From: an uncultured Prevotellaceae bacterium | GTDB lineage: Bacteria > Bacteroidota > Bacteroidia > Bacteroidales > Bacteroidaceae | Direction of reading: 5' to 3' | Length of the DNA stretch: 64,000 nucleotides | NCBI GenBank assembly: GCA_900315105.1 | Contig: OMXX01000016.1 | Span: forward strand, 7,728 to 71,727 | In this document: in pieces, positions 43,833 through 53,339 of the stretch | Position numbering within the stretch: the first letter of the stretch is position 1 | How the letters are laid out: each line of letters starts with the position of its first letter | Program-made: the position numbers and the translations under genes | The notes under the pieces: model-generated | The model's database searches: none | What the model was told of the DNA's origin: nothing | Seen by the model: only the letters and a program-made list of their open reading frames with translations

Positions 43833-45584
43833 ATGATGAAAACGTTTGGGGAATATATTTCGTTTTGGGCAGTGGCTGACGTGCTTATAAGTAAGCGCGT
43901 TCAGCTCTGCGACAAACGGCACAAGAAGCACCAACTGCATCTGTTGTCGCCTGCAATGAGTTTGGGGCAGATAACTGATACGGAGCAGTTGTTGCTTTCT
44001 ATGATGCCTCCCCGGAAAAGTTGGGTAAGTCTTTCAACCAAGACACGTTTCAGACAGTTGGAGGATGGAAACCGACAACGGAAAGCGGCGGCCAAGTGTA
44101 ACTGGCAGGCAATCAAGTGGACGATTAAGAAGGATTTAGCATGTGATGCAGAATTGCCTTATTTGTTAAGGCTGAACGATTTTGTAGGGAAAATACAGGA
44201 GCGGGTACATGAAGAGCATTTTACATTCGATATGCCAGTTTTGTTCCCGGATGTGAAAGATGAGAGTAGTTGCCGGCCGCTTTGTAGGTTTGAGAGCCTG
44301 GAGGATTCCGTGATTCTGATACTGGCGAACAAGTATTTGACAGAATTGTATAATGAGCTGTTCTATGAGGAAAGTCTTGCGTTTAGAAGTAAACGCCTAT
44401 ACCACGGGGAAGAAAACTGCGTGACCGCCCACCATCATGCCATTGTGCGGATGAAGGAGTATAGAAAGTTGTTTGACGGGAAACAGCTTTATGTGAGCGA
44501 ATGTGACCTGCAGAAGTTCTACGACACAGTGAGCCATAGCGTGGTGCGGAAATGCTACTACGGACTGCAGAAGAAAGCCTCAAACGAGAATCCCGGACTG
44601 GAGTTTGACGAGATTAACCGTGTTTTTGAGGCTTATCTGAGTTGTTATAGCTTCCCGAAGAATGTATATTGCAAGAATGCGGATAGGACATTCTGGGAGG
44701 AATATAAAATTGATGAGAAGCAACGTCGTTTCAAATGGGTGGAAACGAAACTACTGGCTAAGAATCGTAGGGGATTAATGCATTTGCAGATAGGCGTGCC
44801 ACAAGGCGGTGCTTTGTCTGGTTTGATTGCTAATATGGTGTTGAATTCTGTGGACTGGCAGGTTAAACAGAGGATGACAGACAGAGATTTATATCTGCGC
44901 TACTGCGATGATATGATTATTATTTCTACCAACAAGGCGCGATGCAAGAAGTTGTTCTCTTTATATTATAATGGAACAAAGAAACTGAAACTGGTGCCTC
45001 ACGAGCCAGAGAGGAAATTGCAGTTTGGACAGAGGTCTTTCTGGAAAGGTAAGAGCAAAGATGCTTACCCATGGGCAATAGGACGGAAAGATGCAGCTGA
45101 GTGGATAGGTTTTGTGGGCTATGAGATGCGGCGAGATGGTGCTTTGAGGATACGCAAGAAGTCATTTCGCAAGGAACTTGACAAACAGACTAAGGTTGTG
45201 TTTGAAAAGACATTGAATAAGATCAGGAATAAGAAGCGTGTGTCTAACGACTCCTTGCTGAGTTCGTTAGAGAGTAAACTTATCTCTATGTCTGTTGGGA
45301 AGATTTCTGTGTGGAATGCACCGTTTCTGGAGAGTGAGATGTGCTGGAGTGCCGGATTCAAAGAATTGGAAATGAACCCCGTGCTTGAAAAGCAACTTCG
45401 AGAGTTGGACCGGCACCGCTGGATGATGTTGGGTGCTGCGAAACGGCGCATTGAAAGTACGAAGGGAAAGATAAAAGGTATTGTCAGGAAAGATCTGGAG
45501 CCAAATGAGGAGGATAAAAGGAACCACGATACACATGGTATGGTGCATAGTTATTACTACCAGTTTATGCATGATAAGGATTGA
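43833..45584 (+). CDS. Reverse transcriptase of unassigned (UG/DRT-like) type
   Basis: 583 aa from the ATG at 43833; an upstream TTG at 43797 would place coding inside the structured leader. RT motifs in order: FYDTVSHSVV (about residue 229, first catalytic Asp region in ECDLQKF), IGVPQGGALSGL (about 322), and YCDDMII (about 357) in place of the usual YADD, then FVGYEMRRDGALRIRKKS. A ~200-residue N-terminal extension and a ~170-residue C-terminal extension have no recognisable HNH, maturase or nitrilase domain. It is too long for a retron or DGR enzyme and has no DGR template repeat nearby. Its location in a defence island suggests a defence-associated RT. Confidence 0.78.
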   Translation: MMKTFGEYISFWAVADVLISKRVQLCDKRHKKHQLHLLSPAMSLGQITDTEQLLLSMMPPRKSWVSLSTKTRFRQLEDGNRQRKAAAKCNWQAIKWTIKKDLACDAELPYLLRLNDFVGKIQERVHEEHFTFDMPVLFPDVKDESSCRPLCRFESLEDSVILILANKYLTELYNELFYEESLAFRSKRLYHGEENCVTAHHHAIVRMKEYRKLFDGKQLYVSECDLQKFYDTVSHSVVRKCYYGLQKKASNENPGLEFDEINRVFEAYLSCYSFPKNVYCKNADRTFWEEYKIDEKQRRFKWVETKLLAKNRRGLMHLQIGVPQGGALSGLIANMVLNSVDWQVKQRMTDRDLYLRYCDDMIIISTNKARCKKLFSLYYNGTKKLKLVPHEPERKLQFGQRSFWKGKSKDAYPWAIGRKDAAEWIGFVGYEMRRDGALRIRKKSFRKELDKQTKVVFEKTLNKIRNKKRVSNDSLLSSLESKLISMSVGKISVWNAPFLESEMCWSAGFKELEMNPVLEKQLRELDRHRWMMLGAAKRRIESTKGKIKGIVRKDLEPNEEDKRNHDTHGMVHSYYYQFMHDKD

Positions 45585-45854
45585 CAGACTGACTGTTAGA
45601 TGCAAACTGGTATGTCGGTTGCTGTAAAATGAAAATTAGATAAGATACAGGTGAAGAGAGGTGGTTTATGGGCTTATGCATGAGGGCTGAGCTCTGAAGT
45701 ATACCTTCGCGTTGCTCGGCCGCAGTTGCTGCATAAAAGCAGAGGTGGGATGTAAGAGGTTGAAGTGCCGTAATGAAAGCCTAATATGTCCAGTTAGACA
45801 AGGAAATCCTGCCGTTGAAGAATAAATTGCCCGATTTCTCAATAAAAGTATTGA
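45585..45854. other. Non-coding stretch downstream of the reverse transcriptase
   Basis: No convincing gene on either strand. The sequence TTCGCGTTGCTCGGCCGCAG and the following GTTGCTGCATAAAAGCAGAGG (stem TGCTGCATAAAAGCA) can form local hairpins. It may hold the 3' end of the RT transcript or a separate RNA; nothing firmer can be said. Confidence 0.3.
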
Positions 45855-45883
45855 CCAATCCTTTGCGGGATTGGTTATTTTTG
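45855..45883 (+). terminator. Hairpin with T-run, probable terminator
   Basis: CCAATCC (45855-45861), loop TTTGC, GGATTGG (45868-45874), followed by TTATTTTTGTT. It ends the reverse transcriptase transcription unit and overlaps the next promoter. Confidence 0.6.
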
Positions 45884-45892
45884 TTATCTTTG
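45862..45892 (+). promoter_or_regulatory. Bacteroidales promoter TTTG-N19-TATCTTTG
   Basis: TTTG at 45862-45865 and TATCTTTG at 45885-45892 with 19 bp between them, an excellent match to the Bacteroidales consensus. The TTTG lies in the loop of the terminator hairpin. It would drive the YFKG remnant and the PD-(D/E)XK gene. Confidence 0.75.
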
Positions 45893-45920
45893 TGGGGAGA
45901 ATACCGTGAAAAAGTGAAGA

Positions 45921-46016
45921 TGGAAAACGATATTTCAAAGGTGTGTTTGCTGCCTATTTGGGGATAGGTTTCATTAGCGGCCCTGTCTACGAATGGCAGA
46001 TAGAGGCGATCATGTA
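45921..46016 (+). pseudogene. Remnant of YFKG-family small protein
   Basis: GKRYFKGVFAAYLG...GPVYEWQIEAIM then stop, homologous to the first 30 residues of the small protein at 41380. The rest is missing; the sequence runs on into the nuclease-like gene. It could still be translated as a short peptide directly behind the promoter. Confidence 0.5.
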
Positions 46017-46031
46017 ATAAAATTCTGCGAT

Positions 46032-46754
46032 ATGAAGATAGAAGACTTGATAGAAGAGGGAGAAAGCATTTTTTCAAGGAAAACTGAAGGAATGTTAGGT
46101 GATTATATCCCAATGGAGTTATTTGATCCATGGAGAAGGAAAGCACTGATGTTTCTTCAGCAAAATTATCCCCAACATCCTCAAGTAAAGACGTTTGAAC
46201 AGTATGTGGGGGCAAATAACGATTCTTATCATTGTACGGCATGTTTATCAATTTTAAAGGCTTTCCGTGATGTGCAGCCACACAATGTAGATGTGGATTA
46301 CGAAGGTGAGCTACAGAATATATTCAATAGATTCTTTGCTGTGGCAAAACAACTACAGAGAAGGCATGATAACAGGGATACGCTTTCTATCAAAGATGAA
46401 TATGATGTTCAAGACTTGCTGAATTCTCTATTGTTACTTCATTTTGAAGATGTAAGGCCAGAGGAGTGGACGCCTTCATACGCGGGTGGCTCCAAAAGGA
46501 TGGATTTCCTCCTGAAAGACTCCGAAATAGCCATTGAGGTGAAGATGACACGGAAAGCACTGAAGGATAAGGAACTGGGGGAACAGTTGATTATTGATAT
46601 TGCCAACTACAAACAGCACAAGGACTGCAAATGTCTATATTGTTTTGTGTATGATCCCGAAGGCTTTATCCGTAATCCCCGTGGCTTGGAGAAAGACTTG
46701 CAAACGCTAGACAAGGATTTCCCAGTGAGGGTTTTTATCAGACCAGTGTTTTGA
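46032..46754 (+). CDS. PD-(D/E)XK nuclease-domain protein (DpnII/MboI-related)
   Basis: 240 aa from the ATG at 46032 (MKIEDLIEEGESIF); an ATG at 45993 is in frame but overlaps the YFKG remnant. The C-terminal half has the nuclease core: SKRMDFLLKDSEIAIEVKMTRKAL gives the D...E-x-K catalytic pattern (about residues 155-178), followed by LIIDIANYKQHKDCKCLYCFVYDPEGFI. This is the REase-DpnII-MboI-like family, often found as single genes in defence islands. The N-terminal ~130 residues are helical and may sense or regulate. DNA cleavage is inferred from the family. Confidence 0.75.
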   Translation: MKIEDLIEEGESIFSRKTEGMLGDYIPMELFDPWRRKALMFLQQNYPQHPQVKTFEQYVGANNDSYHCTACLSILKAFRDVQPHNVDVDYEGELQNIFNRFFAVAKQLQRRHDNRDTLSIKDEYDVQDLLNSLLLLHFEDVRPEEWTPSYAGGSKRMDFLLKDSEIAIEVKMTRKALKDKELGEQLIIDIANYKQHKDCKCLYCFVYDPEGFIRNPRGLEKDLQTLDKDFPVRVFIRPVF

Positions 46755-46812
46755 AGGGGAGTGACACTTTTGGTTCGGGGTTCATGGTTAAAGATTAATG
46801 ATTAATGATAAA

Positions 46813-46956
46813 ATGGATATACCGCAAAGATTACAGGAATTTATTGAGAGCGAAGGGAAATCTTGCTTTATGGACATCGGTGGGATTACGCCGGAGTATG
46901 TGTATAGGATGTGGGGAGAGTTCAATGATTGCCAGAATAAAAGGTTTTCACAATGA
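46813..46956 (+). CDS. Small protein, 47 aa, coupled to DUF2971 gene
   Basis: MDIPQRLQEFIESEGKSCF... to ...NDCQNKRFSQ. Its TGA overlaps the ATG of the DUF2971 gene. Preceded by filler repeat, without a clear promoter. The coupling recalls small antitoxin-plus-toxin pairs; function unknown. Confidence 0.4.
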   Translation: MDIPQRLQEFIESEGKSCFMDIGGITPEYVYRMWGEFNDCQNKRFSQ

Positions 46957-47711
46957 AAGATACTATAACAATCGATAATGAGACCTTCTATACAGATTAT
47001 GAGATTCCAGATGATAATTCTATCATTTGGCGTTTTCTGGATTTGGCTAAGTTCATCTCGTTGTTGAAAGAGAATGCCCTTTTTATGACACGGGCTGATA
47101 AGTTTGAAGATCAGTTTGAAGGTGCAGTATGCGCACTTGAGGATTCGGATAAATATGATGAGGCTTTGATTGAGTATTATTCAGAATGTCTTGAAGGAAA
47201 ACCGGTTAGTGAAGAACTGATAAAGAATGAGCACTACGCCATTCAAATGATAAGGAAGAACTCGTTTTTGAGTTGTTGGTTTGAGGGTTCTTACGAATCT
47301 ATTGCCATGTGGCGGTTGTATGCCTCGGGTAAGGATGCAAAAGGTGTTGCCATCAAAACTACGATTGGGCGGCTAAAAAAGGCTATCGGTCGTTATGTTG
47401 AGATAGGCAGAGTGGATTATATAGACTATTCAAGAGAATGGCCTAACGCGAATGAGGCACTATGGAGGAAAAGATTGTCGTTTGACTATGAACATGAAGT
47501 GCGAGTAAGAATTATCACTGAGGGTGGATTGAGTCCTACTCCTCCTGAGTATATGATGCTCCCAGTGAATTTGGATGAAATGATAGAGTCTGTATTTGTG
47601 TCGCCCATGGCAGAATCATGGTTCAAGGATGTGGTTGTTGACGTACTGAAGAAATACGGGTTGGACAAACAGGTGTTTCATTCCGCTCTGGATGACAGGG
47701 CGTTGTATTAG
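46953..47711 (+). CDS. DUF2971 protein
   Basis: 252 aa. NALFMTRADKFEDQFEG near the N-terminus and FLSCWFEGSYESIAMWRLYASGKDAKGVAIKTTI at about residues 108-140 are the hallmark of DUF2971, a family common in mobile and defence regions with unknown activity. FDYEHEVRVRI is the third conserved block. It is coupled to a 47-residue upstream gene and lies ~30 bp before the MBL-fold gene, so it might also be part of that operon. Confidence 0.75.
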   Translation: MKDTITIDNETFYTDYEIPDDNSIIWRFLDLAKFISLLKENALFMTRADKFEDQFEGAVCALEDSDKYDEALIEYYSECLEGKPVSEELIKNEHYAIQMIRKNSFLSCWFEGSYESIAMWRLYASGKDAKGVAIKTTIGRLKKAIGRYVEIGRVDYIDYSREWPNANEALWRKRLSFDYEHEVRVRIITEGGLSPTPPEYMMLPVNLDEMIESVFVSPMAESWFKDVVVDVLKKYGLDKQVFHSALDDRALY

Positions 47712-47740
47712 AGTGGTGAAGAGAGAAAATAAGATGAATT

Positions 47741-48784
47741 ATGTTGACCATTGAGTATATCCCTATGCATTATTACGATGCTATCATCATCCACTTTACG
47801 GATGACGATGGCAATCCACATAATATTATTGTGGACGGCGGTGAAATCAACTCAGCAAAATATTGCTATACCGACCGGCTGAAGGGGAAACTGGAGGAGA
47901 TCTTCAACAATGGAGAAAGTATAGACCTCTGGGTGATAACCCACATAGACAATGACCACATAGGAGGTCTGTATAACTTCATCAACGACAAGGAGTTCTT
48001 CGAAAGCTACCATCAGCAACTGAAAGAGGTGTGGATGAACTATGGCGGAAAAGGAGACTATGACGTGCAACGCGACGGGACAATAGGATACAGCAGCGGA
48101 AAGAAACTGCGCGATGTGTTACGAGAAAAGAAAGTCAATGTGAGAGAAGGCATCATAGCAGGATATTCCGCCACCTTTGCAAATGTAGAGATAACAGTCG
48201 TAGCTCCCGATGTAGACACATACGACCGCTATATAAAATGGTGGAATGGCAAAGAATTCAAAGAAATGGTGGAGACCACTGACGGGCTGGTGTCGGGCGG
48301 CGAATGGGACTATGAAACAGCATTCAAAGACTTTGACCTGAAACACTACGAGGAAGACAAGGATGTGAAGAACAACAGCAGCATTGCCTTTGTGCTGACG
48401 TATGAGAAGCACAGAATTCTCTTTGCAGCGGACTCCTGCTCCTCAATACTGATGAAGGGACTGACGGTGGCGAACATGGTGAAGGATGGAAAGGTGAAAT
48501 TAGACCTGATGCATATACCGCACCACGGCAGCAGCCGTAACAGCTCCTACCGATTCATGGAAGCTATAGACTGCCCCAAATATGTCATTACCGGCAATGG
48601 TGAGAACCGTTACAAACTGCCCGACAAAGAAACCATCGCACGACTGAATGCGGCGAACCCGGAAGGATGTGAACTGCATTTCACACAGATAAACAGCAAG
48701 CTGCAAGAGATATTTGAGGGTGAGGAAGACTACCATCTGACTGTCTGTGAGGGGGCGGAATTTACGTTTGAAGCGAATGAATAA
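47741..48784 (+). CDS. MBL-fold metallohydrolase, AVAST type-1-like component
   Basis: 347 aa. ComEC/Rec2-like metallo-beta-lactamase fold with the metal motif THIDNDHIGG (about residue 67), a second-metal segment near ILFAADSC, and HIPHHGSSRNS (about residue 258). It overlaps the start of the huge protease-STAND gene by 8 bp. An MBL hydrolase encoded with a trypsin-STAND protein is what I recall of AVAST type 1 systems. It may hydrolyse a nucleic acid or nucleotide when the STAND partner is triggered. Confidence 0.78.
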   Translation: MLTIEYIPMHYYDAIIIHFTDDDGNPHNIIVDGGEINSAKYCYTDRLKGKLEEIFNNGESIDLWVITHIDNDHIGGLYNFINDKEFFESYHQQLKEVWMNYGGKGDYDVQRDGTIGYSSGKKLRDVLREKKVNVREGIIAGYSATFANVEITVVAPDVDTYDRYIKWWNGKEFKEMVETTDGLVSGGEWDYETAFKDFDLKHYEEDKDVKNNSSIAFVLTYEKHRILFAADSCSSILMKGLTVANMVKDGKVKLDLMHIPHHGSSRNSSYRFMEAIDCPKYVITGNGENRYKLPDKETIARLNAANPEGCELHFTQINSKLQEIFEGEEDYHLTVCEGAEFTFEANE

Positions 48785-51700
48785 GGATTTCGACTATTCG
48801 GTGAAACTGAAAGCCAGCGATACGGGAAGTGCTGTCTTGATAAAACAGGACGGCGCTTACTACCTGTTGACAGCCGCCCATGTGTGTGAAGGGCAGGCGG
48901 AAGGCGACGCTGTGAAGATAACCAGTATTGACGGCAAGGAATGCGTGTATGGCGGACTTGAGCGAGTCGTATCACCAAGCAAAGGCGGAGCAGATGTGTG
49001 CGTGATGAAGTTGCCGGAGGATGTGGCAATCAGCATCGCACAGGAGGTGAAGTGTGCTACCTTTGAGGGGTCTGGCTATCCGTGCGAGATAGACGGATTC
49101 CCGGTGAATGCCAGCGATAAGAAAATCAGGATAGAGACCGGCTGCAAGATAGCCAAAGAGACGGAGGTGAGTGACGGACTCTATGTGGAGTTGGAACAGC
49201 AACGCACGGACGGTCTGAAGATGGAAGACGTGAAAGGCGGCTTTTCGGGTTCGGGCGTGTTTGTGGACTCGAACGGTGAGAAGTACCTTATTGGAATAGT
49301 ATATAGGGTAGAGGAAACCAGGAATTTGTTTATCGGATGGAAGATGCAGAAGATAAACGAAATTCTGAAAGGTAAGGGCTGGACAGAAATACCGCTGATA
49401 CCCATAGAGTTGAGGCAGCAGGTGATAGAGCAGTACAGCAACCTGATACGGAACTCTGAGTTTGTGCTCAAACGCATCAAAACCAAAATCATCGGGCAGG
49501 TGCAACTGGCACGGGAGAGCTATAGGGAACAGATAGAAGCAGCCATCGCAAACAATAGGATAGTCATTATTACAGGGGAAGCAGGTATAGGCAAGTCTGC
49601 CTTGGCGAAAGAGGTTTTGGCAAACCCTGCATATAAGTCGGTGGCCGTGGTTGGTGACGACCTGGATGAAGACAATGAACGCAGTATTCTAGACCACTGG
49701 AAGGTTAGCGACAAGCTACAAGACCTGTACAAATCGCCTGTGTGGGGCGAAGGAGAAAAGGTGCTGCTGGTGGAGAGCGCAGAACGAATGCTGAATGGCA
49801 ATACAGACACAGCCGTTGTGTTCGTGGAAGACCTGATGAACGGCACCCCGGACCTGAAAGTGGTATTCACCATCAGGAAGAATGCGCTCAATAATTTCAG
49901 AGTGGTGCTGCAAGGCAACGGCATCTTTGTGCCGGAGAAGAGTGTGATAGAAGTGGGGATGCTGGATGACGAAGAACTGAAACAGGTGGAAGAGGCCGTG
50001 CCCAGCGTGAAGCCCTATATGGACACAGACAAGACCCGCGAGATATTACGGAATCCGTTCTACCTGAACCAAGCCTGTTCGATAGCAACTACGCTGGATG
50101 TAAGCAACTTGAAGGGAAGTGAATTCAAGGATATGCTCTGCCGTCAGATAGTAGTGGGCAAACGTCACGACGCACAGATGACGGCGCAGCGCATCCAAGC
50201 ACTGATAGACGTGGCGAGACGCACAGCCGCAGTGGGCATGAACGTGGTGAAGTGTGAGATGACGGACGCTGTGACGGCCCTAGCCAACGACGACGTACTG
50301 GTGGGTGACGTGCAGAAGGGCTATCTGCGCCCCGGCCACGACATACTGACCGACTGGGGCCTGTACTGCTATATAGACGAGTTGTACAAGAAAGTGGAGA
50401 CTGGGCAGATGAGGCTGGTGGATTTCTACGAGAATGTGGACAAGAATATTGCCTCCAGGAATATGCTGAAGCAGTATGTGGAAACGCATATTGCGGAAGA
50501 TGCAAGAGGACTTGACTCCTTTGTGGCAGAAAGCCTTTCGCTGAAGGTGGAAGACTACTTCTATGACGACCTGATGTATGCCATTCTGGTATCAGAGAGA
50601 GGGGCAGTTTTCCTGACTTCTATTAAACCTACCTTGTTGGCGAACAGAGGACAACTGTTGAGACGAATGGCCAATGCGCTATCGTATATGTTCAGGAAGG
50701 TGGACTGGGAAATCAAGGAGAGGTTGACGAATAACGGCACGATAGAAGAAGGAAGAAAAGTGAGAAATTCAGACTTTATCGTACCAACAGGCAAGGGGTG
50801 GTACACGTTTTTAACCTTCCTTTATGAGAATAGGGATGCATTCTATGTTGCAAGAGAAGTGATGATACCACTGCTGTTGCAATGTGAGCTGGTAAGGCTG
50901 TCACGGGAAGAGGCCCCGAACCTGAAGAAATATGTATTTGCGATACTGGCAGAAGATGCGGACAGGTTGCTTTCCGACGATGATTTGCATGGGAAGGCAG
51001 AGAAGGAGGTGATAAGGCTACTATTTAAATGGATGGACGAGAACCCGGAGCTAGTGAAGTCGTGGGTGGAGCGAGCAATTGCGTCGGATTCGTATAAATA
51101 CAAAGGGGTGAAAGAATTCCTGCTGCTGAGTGAAGGACTTGAGGCCACGGGATTTATTCATAGCTATCCTGAACTGTATAAAGCACTCGTCAGGAAAGAG
51201 TGGCTAAATGAAGAAGGGATTGTTAGGGATTACTACCCGATGATACATCAGTCGAGCGGCGTGACAACGACATACAAATGCTTCTTCTACGCTCACGCTG
51301 CGGACGCTGTGGTTTTCCTCTGTGAGCTGCTTAACTACGACATCGAGAAAAAGAAAGGAGACTGGAGACACCAGTTGCAGGAGGTGAAGGTGACGGTGGA
51401 TGGCAATGAGAAAGTGTTGTTGGGCGATGACAGACTGTGGAGAGATTATAGAGGTCAAAACTGTGAGTCACATGTGAGGGAGAGCTTGCTGATGACCTTT
51501 GAGAAATGGCTGATGGACTCCATCAACAACCATATCAATAAGGCAAAGTATGCGTTGGACAAGGATACGCTGTTGGCGGTTTTCGACATTGTGTATAACC
51601 GGTGTGTGAACGTCAGTGCCTGGGGCGTGTTGGCGAGTGTGGCGACAAGATTCCCTGTGTTTGTGGGGATGAAGGCGATGCCCATCTACAGTTGCAGGAC

Positions 51701-53336
51701 ATTTATCATGTGGGACAAGACGCGATACAGTACGGAACTGATGCGACCAATGATAAGCCCACTCGCCTCGCAAGCCGTAAGGAAAGAAGTGGCTGCAAGC
51801 TATGATTTGCCTCACCGGAAGAAAGATTTGGAAGAGGTTATCTTGAGAATGTCGATGACGAAGGGATTTGCTGAGGAGTTCAGAAAGCTGGTGAAGCATC
51901 TGAAAGAGACAGCCAGCAACTATATGGAAAAGGTGTCAGCCGGACGGATGGACATAGACCAGTACAAGATAGTGGGTAAAACGGATGAAGGATATCTGCT
52001 GCAAGGGAGTCCGTCGGAAGATATTAAAGAGGAAGCGGAAGAGCACGAAGTATTGCAAAAGCAGTTTAATAGTCTGATGGAGACCGCCAACCGCTGCAGA
52101 ACACGCTATGATGACGAAACGCACGATGTGGCGGAATGGCGGGAGATATACGGACTGCATAAAGACCAAGATGGAATGATGAGCGCGAAGGGGCTGGTGG
52201 CAGCACTTGGCGTGAAGAAGTATTGGGATGAGTTGGACAGGAAAGAGCGGAAGTGGTGCAGGAAAGAGATATTGGAAGAGACCATGCGGTATGCCACGAG
52301 CGGGCAGTATCAGGTGTATTCAGAGTACAGCAGTGATGGGTTGGTGTATCTGTTGGATAAAGAACCGAAGGACAAGGAAGTGATAGTTGCTGTTTGGTAT
52401 CTGATGGATGCGATAGAAGAGAATGACAGCATGTTTGTGAGGTCTGAAAATACGTTCAAGGCACTACTCTGGGGAAGGCACATAGAATTGGCTGAAAAGA
52501 TCATCCTACAATACCTATATGACGATAAGAATAGACGTGATAATGTGGACAAGTTTGCTCATGTTTGTAAGTTGCTGCCTACGGATATTGATGATAGAGA
52601 TATTGACGAGATGGTGACTGTTTATTGCCAACAGTATTTTGGGCAATGGACGGATGAGAACATGAACAGATATGTGAAGATGTGGGATTCGAGGATAGAT
52701 GCGTTCTGCGCGGAGTATATGATTGCCATGCCGGAAAAGCGGCGTAAGTTTATTGAGGATATTTGGCTGGCATCGGGCAAGGGCGTAGTCTCGTGGAGGC
52801 ACGGCATGAGCGAGAGTCCTATTACTTCGGTGTTTAGTCACTATTGCTATGTGGCAACGAGAGAAAACAAGGCGAAATTCTGGCAGTTGTGGGAAGTGAT
52901 GTTTGCGTGGTATAAGGAGAATAAGGTCAAGGCCGTGCTTGCGGCATTGATGCTGAATTTTGAACTGATTCGTTCCGACTTATTGAACGACTGGGAAGTG
53001 ATGGAAGGAAGCGGAGAACATGTTAATCAACTTCTGAGGATATTGCCATCTGAAGGGTTGGAATATCTGGCACAGTTTGTATGCAGGACAGGATTCAAGA
53101 GCCTTCTTCCGGAGAGTTTGAGATATATTGACAAGGATATGTTGCGAACGTCGGCGATGGACAGGAAATCGTTGCGCCGTTGGCAGGATGCTGTGGAAGA
53201 TTTGTATGACGATGCGAAGACGAGGGATGCTATCAAGCGAGATAAGGAATTGTGTGCCGCGTATGTTGTGGTGCTTAATGGGCTTATCTCGAATGGCTCT
53301 GCGATAGCATATATGATTAGGGATTATTATGTATAG
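48777..53336 (+). CDS. Trypsin-like protease-STAND NTPase, AVAST type-1-like sensor
   Basis: 1519 aa from the ATG at 48777, which overlaps the MBL gene; an upstream in-frame extension is unlikely. Residues 1-~200 are a trypsin-like serine protease with the triad in LTAAHVC (His ~34), ADVCVMKL (Asp ~73) and GGFSGSGVF (Ser ~158). Residues ~250-560 are a STAND NTPase with Walker A GEAGIGKSAL (~267). The remaining ~950 residues are helical and repetitive, a likely sensor. Bacterial Avs proteins detect conserved phage proteins and then activate their effector, here presumably proteolysis. Cytoplasmic; no signal peptide. The N-terminal half is G+C-richer than its neighbours. Confidence 0.82.
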   Translation: MNKDFDYSVKLKASDTGSAVLIKQDGAYYLLTAAHVCEGQAEGDAVKITSIDGKECVYGGLERVVSPSKGGADVCVMKLPEDVAISIAQEVKCATFEGSGYPCEIDGFPVNASDKKIRIETGCKIAKETEVSDGLYVELEQQRTDGLKMEDVKGGFSGSGVFVDSNGEKYLIGIVYRVEETRNLFIGWKMQKINEILKGKGWTEIPLIPIELRQQVIEQYSNLIRNSEFVLKRIKTKIIGQVQLARESYREQIEAAIANNRIVIITGEAGIGKSALAKEVLANPAYKSVAVVGDDLDEDNERSILDHWKVSDKLQDLYKSPVWGEGEKVLLVESAERMLNGNTDTAVVFVEDLMNGTPDLKVVFTIRKNALNNFRVVLQGNGIFVPEKSVIEVGMLDDEELKQVEEAVPSVKPYMDTDKTREILRNPFYLNQACSIATTLDVSNLKGSEFKDMLCRQIVVGKRHDAQMTAQRIQALIDVARRTAAVGMNVVKCEMTDAVTALANDDVLVGDVQKGYLRPGHDILTDWGLYCYIDELYKKVETGQMRLVDFYENVDKNIASRNMLKQYVETHIAEDARGLDSFVAESLSLKVEDYFYDDLMYAILVSERGAVFLTSIKPTLLANRGQLLRRMANALSYMFRKVDWEIKERLTNNGTIEEGRKVRNSDFIVPTGKGWYTFLTFLYENRDAFYVAREVMIPLLLQCELVRLSREEAPNLKKYVFAILAEDADRLLSDDDLHGKAEKEVIRLLFKWMDENPELVKSWVERAIASDSYKYKGVKEFLLLSEGLEATGFIHSYPELYKALVRKEWLNEEGIVRDYYPMIHQSSGVTTTYKCFFYAHAADAVVFLCELLNYDIEKKKGDWRHQLQEVKVTVDGNEKVLLGDDRLWRDYRGQNCESHVRESLLMTFEKWLMDSINNHINKAKYALDKDTLLAVFDIVYNRCVNVSAWGVLASVATRFPVFVGMKAMPIYSCRTFIMWDKTRYSTELMRPMISPLASQAVRKEVAASYDLPHRKKDLEEVILRMSMTKGFAEEFRKLVKHLKETASNYMEKVSAGRMDIDQYKIVGKTDEGYLLQGSPSEDIKEEAEEHEVLQKQFNSLMETANRCRTRYDDETHDVAEWREIYGLHKDQDGMMSAKGLVAALGVKKYWDELDRKERKWCRKEILEETMRYATSGQYQVYSEYSSDGLVYLLDKEPKDKEVIVAVWYLMDAIEENDSMFVRSENTFKALLWGRHIELAEKIILQYLYDDKNRRDNVDKFAHVCKLLPTDIDDRDIDEMVTVYCQQYFGQWTDENMNRYVKMWDSRIDAFCAEYMIAMPEKRRKFIEDIWLASGKGVVSWRHGMSESPITSVFSHYCYVATRENKAKFWQLWEVMFAWYKENKVKAVLAALMLNFELIRSDLLNDWEVMEGSGEHVNQLLRILPSEGLEYLAQFVCRTGFKSLLPESLRYIDKDMLRTSAMDRKSLRRWQDAVEDLYDDAKTRDAIKRDKELCAAYVVVLNGLISNGSAIAYMIRDYYV

Positions 53337-53339
53337 ACT

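Noticed and set aside
43833..45584. Diversity-generating retroelement, retron or group II intron RT
   Set aside because: No template/variable repeat or target gene, length far above retron RTs, and no maturase or HNH domain or intron domain V seen.
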